Positions 9,490 to 16,288 of a stretch of 64,000 bases of DNA are shown piece by piece (position 1 is the stretch's first letter; every line of letters begins with the position of its first letter). A program made the position numbers and the translations under genes. The DNA comes from Streptomyces sp. NBC_00287 (GTDB lineage Bacteria > Actinomycetota > Actinomycetes > Streptomycetales > Streptomycetaceae). The notes beneath the pieces were generated by a model. That model saw nothing but the letters and a program-made list of their open reading frames with translations, was not told the origin of the DNA and made no database searches. The DNA lies in contig NZ_CP108053.1 of the NCBI RefSeq assembly GCF_036173105.1, positions 3,906,001 through 3,970,000 of the forward strand, in the 5' to 3' direction.

Positions 9490-9939
9490 ATGGACAACCC
9501 CGTACCGCCCCGCGCCGCCGGCCCCGGGCCCCGCCGTCGTGATCGCCACGGTCGAGGCATGCGCGGGCCGATCGCGCCGCCGCAGGTGCCCCTGGCGGCC
9601 AGCCGTGCCGAGGCGTTCGCCGACCTGGTGCAGGACTCTGTGGAGCGCCTCGAGCGGCGGTGGCCGCAGCTGGCCGACATCGACTTCCTGGTCCTCGAAG
9701 TACCGCCGTTGAACGGCACGGGGCAGGCCTGGAACGACGAGGCCGTGCCGCTGGGCGGGTCGATCGCGGCGCGTGAGGGGCGTCCCGCGCGGGTGGTCAT
9801 CTATCGGCGGCCTGTGGAGATCCGTACCAAGGGACGGGACGAGCGGGCGGCGCTGGTGCACGAGGTCGTGGTCGAGCAGGTGGCGGAGCTGCTGGGACTC
9901 ACCCCGGAGACCGTGGATCCTCGGTACGGCGAGGACTGA
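9490..9939 (+). CDS. Zincin-like metallopeptidase-family protein (degenerate HExxH)
   Basis: A 149-residue protein with an Arg/Pro-rich N-terminus, then VPLAASRAEAFADLVQDSVERLERRWPQLADIDFLVLEVP and VIYRRPVEIRTKGRDERAALVHEVVVEQVAELLGL. This fits the Zincin_1 family of small predicted peptidases. The metal motif normally HExxH reads HEVVVEQ, so the second metal-ligand His is absent and peptidase activity is doubtful. ATG 9490 is chosen because homologues as I recall begin MD(S/N)PVPP; ATG 9406 is an alternative. It ends 30 bases before the convergent Nudix gene, at the left border of the accessory island. Confidence 0.75.
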   Translation: MDNPVPPRAAGPGPRRRDRHGRGMRGPIAPPQVPLAASRAEAFADLVQDSVERLERRWPQLADIDFLVLEVPPLNGTGQAWNDEAVPLGGSIAAREGRPARVVIYRRPVEIRTKGRDERAALVHEVVVEQVAELLGLTPETVDPRYGED

Positions 9940-9969
9940 TCCTTCTGTTCGCCGCGCTGGGCCACGCCC

Positions 9970-10533
9970 TCACAGCAGGCCCAGTGCGTCCAACCCCATG
10001 TAGGCAAGGTCGACGTCCGTGACGTCTCCGGCCCGCAGCAGGAGCCTTAGCTGCTGCGGCGAGACGTTCAACACCTCGATGAACTCCGTGCTCTCGGGAT
10101 TCGGCGGCCGCACCGGAGTGCAGTCGCGGGCGACCGCGCAGAACTTCACGGACGAGCTGTACGAATCGGCGAAGCAATGGCCCACGACCTCGAGGTCGCC
10201 GCTGTACCCCGTCTCCTCCAGCAGTTCGCGCTCCGCGGCGATCAGCGGAGTCTCCCCCACGTCGACATAGCCACCGGGCAACTCGAACACGAATCGCCCG
10301 GGGCCGGGCCGGAACTGTCGCGTGACGAGAAGCTCACCGGCCGTGGTGACAGCCAGAACGGCGACGTTCGGCCGGTCGTCGCGAAGACTGAAGGTGCTCT
10401 CCTCACCCGACGGCAGTCGGTACCGCACCTCCACCACGGACCGGCCGAACGCGCTGTACACCGTCCGGCGCGACAGCTCCTCCCAGCGCCCTTGGTCCCC
10501 GGGCCGATCCTCGGGGGACCAAGGTCGGGTCAC
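9970..10533 (-). CDS. Nudix hydrolase (ADP-ribose/NDP-sugar pyrophosphatase-like)
   Basis: A 187-residue protein with a perfect Nudix box, GYVDVGETPLIAAERELLEE then TGY (G-x5-E-x7-REU-x-EE-x-GU). Upstream strands NVAVLAVTTAGELLVTRQFR and a C-terminal extension resemble ADP-sugar pyrophosphatases. It probably hydrolyses a nucleotide-sugar or related diphosphate. Start GTG 10533 overlaps the stop of the HAD gene by four bases (GTGA), so the two are translationally coupled; the longer upstream frame runs inside the HAD gene. It is the last gene of the four-gene minus operon. Confidence 0.88.
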   Translation of the reverse strand: MTRPWSPEDRPGDQGRWEELSRRTVYSAFGRSVVEVRYRLPSGEESTFSLRDDRPNVAVLAVTTAGELLVTRQFRPGPGRFVFELPGGYVDVGETPLIAAERELLEETGYSGDLEVVGHCFADSYSSSVKFCAVARDCTPVRPPNPESTEFIEVLNVSPQQLRLLLRAGDVTDVDLAYMGLDALGLL

Positions 10534-11330
10534 CTCAGGTCCAGCGGAGCCAGCAGCGAGGGTATGGAGCGGTCCAGGTTCTCCCCGAGCAGGGCGTCGA
10601 TGTAGTCCGCTGTCTGTTCCCATCCGATGACGGCGACGCACGGTACGCCCATCTCCCGGACCGGATAGTCGTTCCCGCCCTCGTCGAGCCGGTCCCCGAT
10701 GAAGAGGACCTCCTCCACACGCAGATCAAGATGCTCAAGCAGCCGCTGCATGCCGTATGCCTTGTCGATGCCCTTCTTCGTCACATCGATCGACGTGGAG
10801 CCTCCGCTGCGGACCTCCAGGTCGGGCAGTCGCTCCGCCGCGTACTCACGGAGCGCCCTGCGGCGCGAGCCGTCGGGGTCCCAGGCCGCCTTCGCCTGGT
10901 GGGGGGCCTGCTGCCCCAGGGCCGAGAACGTGACCTGACTGCCCCGGTCCTCGATCACCTCGCCCCAGGTGTCCGCCGCCCAGAGCCCCAGGGACTTCGC
11001 CCCTTCCGTGAGGACATCGATGATGAGGGACTTCTCGCCCTCGGAGAGGTTCTCGCAGTAGATGTCCTGCCAGGCGTCCGACTCCCATCGGAGGTAGCGC
11101 GTACCGCACGTCGGCATGAGGTGGAGTCGCTCGGCGAGTTCGGTCGTGAGGGGCAGCTCTTCCAGGACCTGGGTCTGGAACTGCTCGTACCGGCCGCCCG
11201 AGATGATGCAGACCTGCTTCTGGGCCAGGAGGCGCATCAGACACTGGGCCATCCTGGGAGTGATCTTCGCCTTGGAGAGGGCGAGAGTGTCGTCCAGGTC
11301 GAACACCACGATGCGAGTCGACGGTTCCAA
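10530..11330 (-). CDS. HAD-superfamily phosphatase/mutase, phosphomannomutase (PMM)-like
   Basis: A 266-residue HAD-IIB type protein. Motif I is VVFDLDDTLALSK (nucleophile and acid Asp). Motif II lies near CIISGGR, and the acidic motif IV is FIGDRLDEGGNDYPVREMG. The GGND pattern and the PTCGTRYLRW segment resemble eukaryotic-type phosphomannomutases rather than the large alpha-D-phosphohexomutases. It may interconvert hexose phosphates or act as a sugar phosphatase. It sits 42 bases downstream of the GlpX-like gene and overlaps the Nudix gene by four bases. Confidence 0.78.
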   Translation of the reverse strand: MEPSTRIVVFDLDDTLALSKAKITPRMAQCLMRLLAQKQVCIISGGRYEQFQTQVLEELPLTTELAERLHLMPTCGTRYLRWESDAWQDIYCENLSEGEKSLIIDVLTEGAKSLGLWAADTWGEVIEDRGSQVTFSALGQQAPHQAKAAWDPDGSRRRALREYAAERLPDLEVRSGGSTSIDVTKKGIDKAYGMQRLLEHLDLRVEEVLFIGDRLDEGGNDYPVREMGVPCVAVIGWEQTADYIDALLGENLDRSIPSLLAPLDLR

Positions 11331-11372
11331 TGCGCATTCCTCTTCTTCATGATCGTCGTCGGCCGGGCGGAG

Positions 11373-12563
11373 TCATCTCCGGTAGCCGAGCCTGATTCTG
11401 CCGACCTTCGCCGCCGGCTTGACCAGGAACCCCTCCACGTGGATCACGCCCTCCTCCTTGAGGTCGGGACCACGGATACCGAGAGTCGGGTTGTCCGTGA
11501 CAGCGAACAGTGCCGCCGCCCTGCTGCTTCCCGGCCGCACCAGATCGCTGCTCGTGTACTGGCGGTCCTTGTCCCAGCCGCCTGACCCAAGCGCAACCTC
11601 CTCATCCTCGGAAAATTTGAACAATGCGTCAAGGTTCGTCAAATGGGGCTCCGCGCGCGGTCCCGCGACCGATGCGACGCGGAACACAAAGCCGAGTTCA
11701 GGCGCGATCAGATCCACCAGTCCAGCGGCGAAGGCCAGCTCCGACAGGCCGATGGCACCGATCATGGTGTCGATCCGGGGCTCGCTCAGACCGATGAGCG
11801 ACAGGAGATACGGCGGCTCGACGGTCACGCTCTCGGGGACGAGCACCTCACTGCCCTGCCCTCGCATGAGGGCGATGAGGTCGCTGTGCATCGGTTTGGA
11901 GGCGATTGAGTGGGTGGACACGGTCAGGGCGCCCGGGTTCTTCCGCATGGCCTTCGCGATGCGGTCCAGTACCGGAATGACCGAGTCCTCGGGCCTGGGC
12001 CTGATGTCGAGACCGTGCAGCAGGTCGACGGGAGCCAGGACGGCATACGCCTGAAGGTCGGGCACCGGCCGGACACCGGTGCCGAATCCGCCCAGGGTCA
12101 GGGCGCCGGGCTGGTCCGTCGCGGCCAGCTCGGTGCCGTCCACGTAGTCGAAGACCCCGTCGACCACAGGCAGCGCATCGTCCCGCGGACCGAGCCACTG
12201 ACCAGTGCGGGCCCCGGGGCTGTCGTCGCGTTCCCCCTCGCCCGCGGCCACCCGAATTCTGAAGGGGGCCTTGTCGAGGATCTTCTCCGCGGCCCGGGTG
12301 GCCGCTCCGTCCACCGCGACCTTGCGGGCGTTCAACGACATGCCTTCGGCGAAGCGGCTTCGGGCCTCCGCGGCTCCCAGGGCAGCCGCGGCCATCGCGG
12401 CGACCAGATGGGCGTCCTCCTCGTCCTCGGAGGCATCCGGCGTCCGGGCGCCGGGGTGCCCGGCTCCATGGACATGCGCCGCAGGCGGGTCCGACCAGCT
12501 GACGGTCGCCTCGACCACACGGTCGTCGAGCGACGGGATCGTACTGCGCAGCGCCTCGCTCAT
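11373..12563 (-). CDS. GlpX-like (class II fructose-1,6-bisphosphatase fold) protein
   Basis: A 396-residue protein, divergent from housekeeping GlpX. Matching landmarks are AVDGAATRAAEKIL, RIRVAAGEGERDD (GlpX: VxGEGExD), VFDYVDGTELAAT (GlpX: DPIEGT), DLQAYAVLAPVD and ASKPMHSDLIALMRGQGSEVLV (GlpX: KxRHxxxIxxxRxxG). The acidic metal-site pattern is largely kept but altered, so a phosphatase acting on a different sugar bisphosphate is possible. An N-terminal His/Pro/Asp-rich stretch (about residues 25-50) is not part of the usual domain. It is the second gene of the minus operon. This is a remote match by eye, so the call is moderate. Confidence 0.6.
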   Translation of the reverse strand: MSEALRSTIPSLDDRVVEATVSWSDPPAAHVHGAGHPGARTPDASEDEEDAHLVAAMAAAALGAAEARSRFAEGMSLNARKVAVDGAATRAAEKILDKAPFRIRVAAGEGERDDSPGARTGQWLGPRDDALPVVDGVFDYVDGTELAATDQPGALTLGGFGTGVRPVPDLQAYAVLAPVDLLHGLDIRPRPEDSVIPVLDRIAKAMRKNPGALTVSTHSIASKPMHSDLIALMRGQGSEVLVPESVTVEPPYLLSLIGLSEPRIDTMIGAIGLSELAFAAGLVDLIAPELGFVFRVASVAGPRAEPHLTNLDALFKFSEDEEVALGSGGWDKDRQYTSSDLVRPGSSRAAALFAVTDNPTLGIRGPDLKEEGVIHVEGFLVKPAAKVGRIRLGYRR

Positions 12564-12605
12564 TTCTTCCTTTCCGGTAACCCTGGGGATCGGCAGGTGC
12601 CGACA

Positions 12606-14009
12606 TCACCGAGATCTACGCCGTCGCTCCCACAGGAGCACCGCGAGTGGTACGACGATCAGCAGCGCCGATACCCCCAGCAGGGGCCATCGGCGGCCGT
12701 CCAGCCAGTTGGCCGTCTGTTCGACGAAGTCGGGAATCTGTACGACGGCCAGCACAATCCCCATGACAGCGATCAAGGAGTCGCGCCGGTTCTTCTCCTG
12801 CTCCTCACGCACACGGAGCAGGCTCAGCGAGACGGTCTCGCACTTCTCCATGTTCCTGTTGAGGCCGACGAGTACCTGTTCCGTCGGCCGCTCCCGTACC
12901 GTCCACTCGTCCAGGCTCCGGTTCCTGCCTTCGATCAGCTTCTCCCGGAAACCGACGCATCGGTCGATGAGTGCGGCGTGCTGGACCCTCCGGCGTGTCA
13001 GCAGGGACTGTTCTGCGGGAGCTATGACGTTGCGCATCGCCAGATCCGCGAGGACCTGCCGGTAGCGGGCGCTCAGGTCGTCGCAGACGATCCTGCGCAG
13101 GATTCCGACGGTCCACACGAAGATGGACGACGAGTCGTATCCGTATTCCGAGAGGCGGAACTGCGACCTTCCCCGCAGCCAGGCCGGCAGATGTGCCATC
13201 TCCAGGCAGCAGTCGGCGTTCACGAACACCATGTGGTCGTCGAAGAAGGCCATGCCCGTCCGGACGTGCCCGAAGACGCTCTGCGGGCTCCGCCGCAGCC
13301 ACAGACCGTCCTCCAGCAGATGGTCCGTCGCGTAGGAGAGCAGCGCCGATATTTCCCAGGCGTACTTGGCGGACTCGTCCACGCCGCCGTACAGGCTCGC
13401 GCTGGCGCGGTTCAGCGTCCCGTCGAGGTTCCACACCTGGATGGCGGCGGAGCCCTCCACGAGCCAGGTGCTCTCAATGTCGCTCCTGGGGAGTCCGACG
13501 GCTCCCGCCAGCGCCTCGGCGGACTGATCGGCGAGCATTCGGGAGATCGCCGGATCACTGAGCAAGGAGACGAAGCGGAGCAGCGTGTCGGTGGCCAGCG
13601 GGGAGGTCAGTTCGATCGCCGCCGCCTCCCGCGTGATCGGCCCGGGCAGGGACAGCAGCAGCGGCAGTGCCGTCACCACGTACTCCCCGCCCAGAGAGAC
13701 CGCGGCCTGCCGCAAACCGGCGGCATGGCTGCTGCCCACTACCCGGGCGAGGGCGGCCGGCAGCGGCCCGGCATCGAACAGTGCGGAGTACAGCAGCCCG
13801 GAACCGGGGCGCACCTTGGTCTGGTAGGAGCGGTCGTCGTCGATCTCACGCAGTGCCCCGGCTTCGAAGGCGTGGGAGAAGTCGAGTCCCTCGGTCAGAC
13901 GGTGAGCGAAATGGACAACTACCGAGCAGCCGCTGATGCGGAGTCTGTCGGGTGCCGGGGGCTCGGGGACGTCGCCGAGATCGGTGAGCACCGCGATCTG
14001 ATGGTCCAA
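12606..14009 (-). CDS. Protein of unknown function with two C-terminal membrane helices
   Basis: About 467 residues from a TTG at 14009, chosen because GGAGG lies 6 bases upstream. The first ~390 residues are soluble-looking, with no motif I recognise; they contain GCSVVVHFAHRL, a mixed alpha/beta core and DSSSIFVWTVGILRRIV. A charged, probably coiled-coil stretch follows (RNMEKCETVSLSLLRVREEQEKNRR). Two membrane helices close the protein (LIAVMGIVLAVVQI and LLGVSALLIVVPLAVLLW), with a basic tail ERRRRSR. The layout (cytoplasmic domain, coiled coil, hairpin of two helices) recalls CorA or DUF155/RMD1-type proteins, but no diagnostic motif is present. It heads the minus operon. Confidence 0.6.
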   Translation of the reverse strand: MDHQIAVLTDLGDVPEPPAPDRLRISGCSVVVHFAHRLTEGLDFSHAFEAGALREIDDDRSYQTKVRPGSGLLYSALFDAGPLPAALARVVGSSHAAGLRQAAVSLGGEYVVTALPLLLSLPGPITREAAAIELTSPLATDTLLRFVSLLSDPAISRMLADQSAEALAGAVGLPRSDIESTWLVEGSAAIQVWNLDGTLNRASASLYGGVDESAKYAWEISALLSYATDHLLEDGLWLRRSPQSVFGHVRTGMAFFDDHMVFVNADCCLEMAHLPAWLRGRSQFRLSEYGYDSSSIFVWTVGILRRIVCDDLSARYRQVLADLAMRNVIAPAEQSLLTRRRVQHAALIDRCVGFREKLIEGRNRSLDEWTVRERPTEQVLVGLNRNMEKCETVSLSLLRVREEQEKNRRDSLIAVMGIVLAVVQIPDFVEQTANWLDGRRWPLLGVSALLIVVPLAVLLWERRRRSR

Positions 14010-14100
14010 TCCTGGCCTCCGGCGACTGGGGCGGTGGGGGCGGCGGTCCGGTCCGAAGGTACAGGTTCCCCGATCCGACCGGAGCCCGAACTGACAGGTG

Positions 14101-14131
14101 GTCAACCCTGTTCCGTCAACGCCCTGTTGAC
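14101..14131. promoter_or_regulatory. GTCAAC/GTTGAC operator in divergent promoter
   Basis: GTCAAC at 14101-14106, GTCAAC at 14115-14120 and GTTGAC at 14126-14131. The last two form a perfect palindrome with a 5-base centre, and the first is a direct copy 14 bases upstream. The palindrome overlaps the -35 box of the epimerase promoter and lies in the 205-base gap between the two island operons. A shared repressor or activator site is likely. Confidence 0.5.
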
Positions 14132-14157
14132 TGCCCTCCGGGTCGGCGCTCTATGAT
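14127..14157 (+). promoter_or_regulatory. Sigma-70-type promoter of the epimerase operon
   Basis: TTGACT at 14127-14132 and TATGAT at 14152-14157, separated by 19 bases. This is a near-consensus pair predicting transcription from about 14164, some 50 bases before the epimerase ATG. Confidence 0.6.
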
Positions 14158-14191
14158 TCCAGCCCACTCGCCGGACAGCGGTTGGAGAGAC

Positions 14192-14218
14192 ATGATCTTG
14201 CCAAGCGCCTTCCGATGA
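14192..14218 (+). CDS. Eight-codon minicistron ahead of the epimerase gene
   Basis: ATG at 14192 has a good ribosome site (GGAGAG, 14184-14189) and encodes MILPSAFR. Its stop TGA overlaps the epimerase start as ATGA (14215-14218). The epimerase ATG itself has no clear ribosome site, so translation may reach it by termination-reinitiation. Without conservation data this remains a proposal. Confidence 0.35.
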   Translation: MILPSAFR

Positions 14219-15159
14219 GAGTCGTCGTCAGCGGAGCCTCCGGCTTCATCGGCTCCCAGCTCTGCGCTTTCCTCCGTTCCCGGAACGAGGAAGTGATGGA
14301 GATCGACCTTCCGCACTGCGACATCAGTGACACGGCGCAGCTGACGCGGAGTCTGGAAGAGGTCAAGCCCGACTACCTCTACCACCTGGCGGCTCAGGCC
14401 AGTGTGGGGCAGTCGTGGCAGAACCCCGCCCGCACCTGGCATTCGAACGCGTGGGGCACCCTCTCGCTCCTCAAGGCGGTGCGGGCCGCCTGCCCCACCG
14501 CGAAGACCGTCGTCATGAGCAGTGCCGCCGTGTTCGACGGAGCCCGCCTGGACTCGCCGATCGACGAGGCGCGGACACCCGCCCCGTTGTCGCCGTACGG
14601 GGCCAGCAAGGTGGCGGTCGAGTCGATGGCGCGGCACTACGTCGCCGTCCATGGACTGCAGGTGGTCATCGTGCGGCCGTTCAACGTCATCGGGCCGACG
14701 CAGGCTCCGGACTACCTGGTCCCCGCCCTCGCCCGCCGCATCGTGTCCGCCGTCCGGTCCGGCCGTACCCACATCACGGTCGGGAACCTGACGGCCCGGA
14801 GGGACTTCCTGGACGTGCGGGACGCGGTTCAGGGGCTGGAGATGATCATGCGGTACGGGTGGGCCGGCGAGGCCTACAACCTCTGTACCGGGGTCGGCGT
14901 CCCGGTCCGTCGGCTGGTCGAGACGATGATCCTCCTCGCGGATTCCCGCCTCGAGTACCGTCAGGATCCGGTCCTGACGCGCGGGAGCGACCCGCTGAGC
15001 CTGGTCGGAGATCCCGGAAAGACGCGATCGCTGACGGGCTGGCAGAGCTCGATACCCCTCGCCACCACTCTCCGCGATGTCCTGGACGCGACAGGCAAGG
15101 CCCTGTCCGTCGGGCGAGGGCTCACGACCTCTGCCCACGGCGAGGCGCCACTGTCGTGA
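14215..15159 (+). CDS. NAD(P)-dependent sugar-nucleotide epimerase/dehydratase
   Basis: A 314-residue extended short-chain dehydrogenase. The Rossmann motif is VVVSGASGFIGSQLCAF, the catalytic Tyr/Lys motif is SPYGASKVAVES (YxxxK) with the Ser region VVMSSAAVFDG, and the C-terminus carries RPFNVIGPTQAPDYLVPAL and ARRDFLDVRDAV, typical of GDP-mannose 4,6-dehydratase and related enzymes. It probably modifies an NDP-hexose. The ATG at 14215 is preferred over TTG 14182 because it starts the family motif and is stop-coupled to a minicistron. It leads into the aminotransferase gene. Confidence 0.88.
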   Translation: MRVVVSGASGFIGSQLCAFLRSRNEEVMEIDLPHCDISDTAQLTRSLEEVKPDYLYHLAAQASVGQSWQNPARTWHSNAWGTLSLLKAVRAACPTAKTVVMSSAAVFDGARLDSPIDEARTPAPLSPYGASKVAVESMARHYVAVHGLQVVIVRPFNVIGPTQAPDYLVPALARRIVSAVRSGRTHITVGNLTARRDFLDVRDAVQGLEMIMRYGWAGEAYNLCTGVGVPVRRLVETMILLADSRLEYRQDPVLTRGSDPLSLVGDPGKTRSLTGWQSSIPLATTLRDVLDATGKALSVGRGLTTSAHGEAPLS

Positions 15160-15215
15160 GCACCGACACCCACGTGATCATCGACACCGGACAGCCGGAT
15201 GCGAGGTGCGGATGA
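15156..15215 (+). CDS. Nineteen-codon linking minicistron between epimerase and aminotransferase
   Basis: GTG at 15156 overlaps the epimerase stop (GTGA). The frame reads MSTDTHVIIDTGQPDARCG, and its TGA overlaps the aminotransferase ATG (ATGA, 15212-15215). Both ends therefore use 4-base overlaps, bridging a gap of 52 bases. It may serve only to carry ribosomes across the gap; the peptide itself has no recognisable function. Confidence 0.35.
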   Translation: MSTDTHVIIDTGQPDARCG

Positions 15216-16288
15216 GGTTCCCGTTGTCCCAGCCGAGTCTGGGCGGGAAGGAGTCCGCCAACGTCCGGGACGCGATGGCATCGGGCTGGATCTCCGGAAC
15301 CGGTCCCTACGTCGACGCTTTCGAACGGTCGTTGGAACAGCGGACCGGCAGAGCTTCGGCAACGGCCGTGTCCAGCGGCACCACGGCGCTGGAAATAGTG
15401 CTGTCGGCACTCGGCATCGGCCCGGGGGACGAGGTTGTCGTCCCCGCGCTCACCTTCGCGGCGCCCGCCGCCGCGGTGCTCACCGTGGGAGCCGTTCCCG
15501 TGCTGTGCGATGTCGACCCCGGGAACTGGACCATCGACCCCGGCGCGGCCCGGGCGCTGCTGACGCCCCGCACAAAAGCCGTCCTCGCCGTCGACCTCAT
15601 GGGGCATCCCTGCGACTACGAGCGCCTCGCCGAACTGGACGTGCTCGTCATCGAGGATGCGGCGCAGGCTCATGGAGCGCGGACGGCACAGGGCGTGGCG
15701 GGCGGTTTCGGCGTCGCGTCGGTCTTCAGCTTCCACGCGAACAAGGTCATCACCTCCGGCGAGGGCGGAGCCGTCCTCACCGACGATCCGGAGCTGGCCG
15801 ACCGGGTTCGTCTCATCGCCCATCACGGCATGACGGCGAGCGACGGCTACCGCCATCGTGTGGTCGGACGCAACGGCAGGATGACCAATCTGACCGCTGC
15901 CGTCGGTACGGCCCAGACGGAACGCTGGGACGAGCTGGTACGCGGTCGTCTGACCGTCGCACGTCACTACGACGCCCGTCTCACCGGCCATGGCTTCGTC
16001 CCGCGACCGCACGAACCGTGGGCATCGCCGTCCTGCTGGCTGTACTGCGTCACCTCCCCCGAGCGCGACGCAGCCGTGGAGCGGGCGCGGCGGAACGGGG
16101 CCGATGCCCGCGCCGTCTGGCCGGCCCTGTCCGATCTCCCGCTGTACCGCCGGTACGCGCCTCGGCCCTGTATCCACGCCTCCGCGATATCCCGGACGGC
16201 GATGTGGCTGCCCACCTGGTCGCACATGGGCCCCGAGGACGTGGCCGCCGTGACGGAGTCCCTGCTCCGAGCCCCCGGCCTCAGTTGA
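15212..16288 (+). CDS. DegT/DnrJ/EryC1-family PLP-dependent aminotransferase
   Basis: A 358-residue sugar aminotransferase-like protein. The family start MRFPLSQPSLGGKESANVRD is followed by the PLP-phosphate Ser/Thr motif TAVSSGTTALEIVLSALGIG, IEDAAQAHGA, and the Schiff-base Lys in FSFHANKVITSGEGGAVLT. Such enzymes transfer an amino group to a keto-sugar nucleotide; some homologues act as dehydratases, but the Lys here argues for transamination. With the adjacent epimerase it suggests synthesis of an amino-sugar nucleotide. Its stop overlaps the convergent DUF5719-like gene by eight bases, marking the right border of the island. Confidence 0.88.
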   Translation: MRFPLSQPSLGGKESANVRDAMASGWISGTGPYVDAFERSLEQRTGRASATAVSSGTTALEIVLSALGIGPGDEVVVPALTFAAPAAAVLTVGAVPVLCDVDPGNWTIDPGAARALLTPRTKAVLAVDLMGHPCDYERLAELDVLVIEDAAQAHGARTAQGVAGGFGVASVFSFHANKVITSGEGGAVLTDDPELADRVRLIAHHGMTASDGYRHRVVGRNGRMTNLTAAVGTAQTERWDELVRGRLTVARHYDARLTGHGFVPRPHEPWASPSCWLYCVTSPERDAAVERARRNGADARAVWPALSDLPLYRRYAPRPCIHASAISRTAMWLPTWSHMGPEDVAAVTESLLRAPGLS

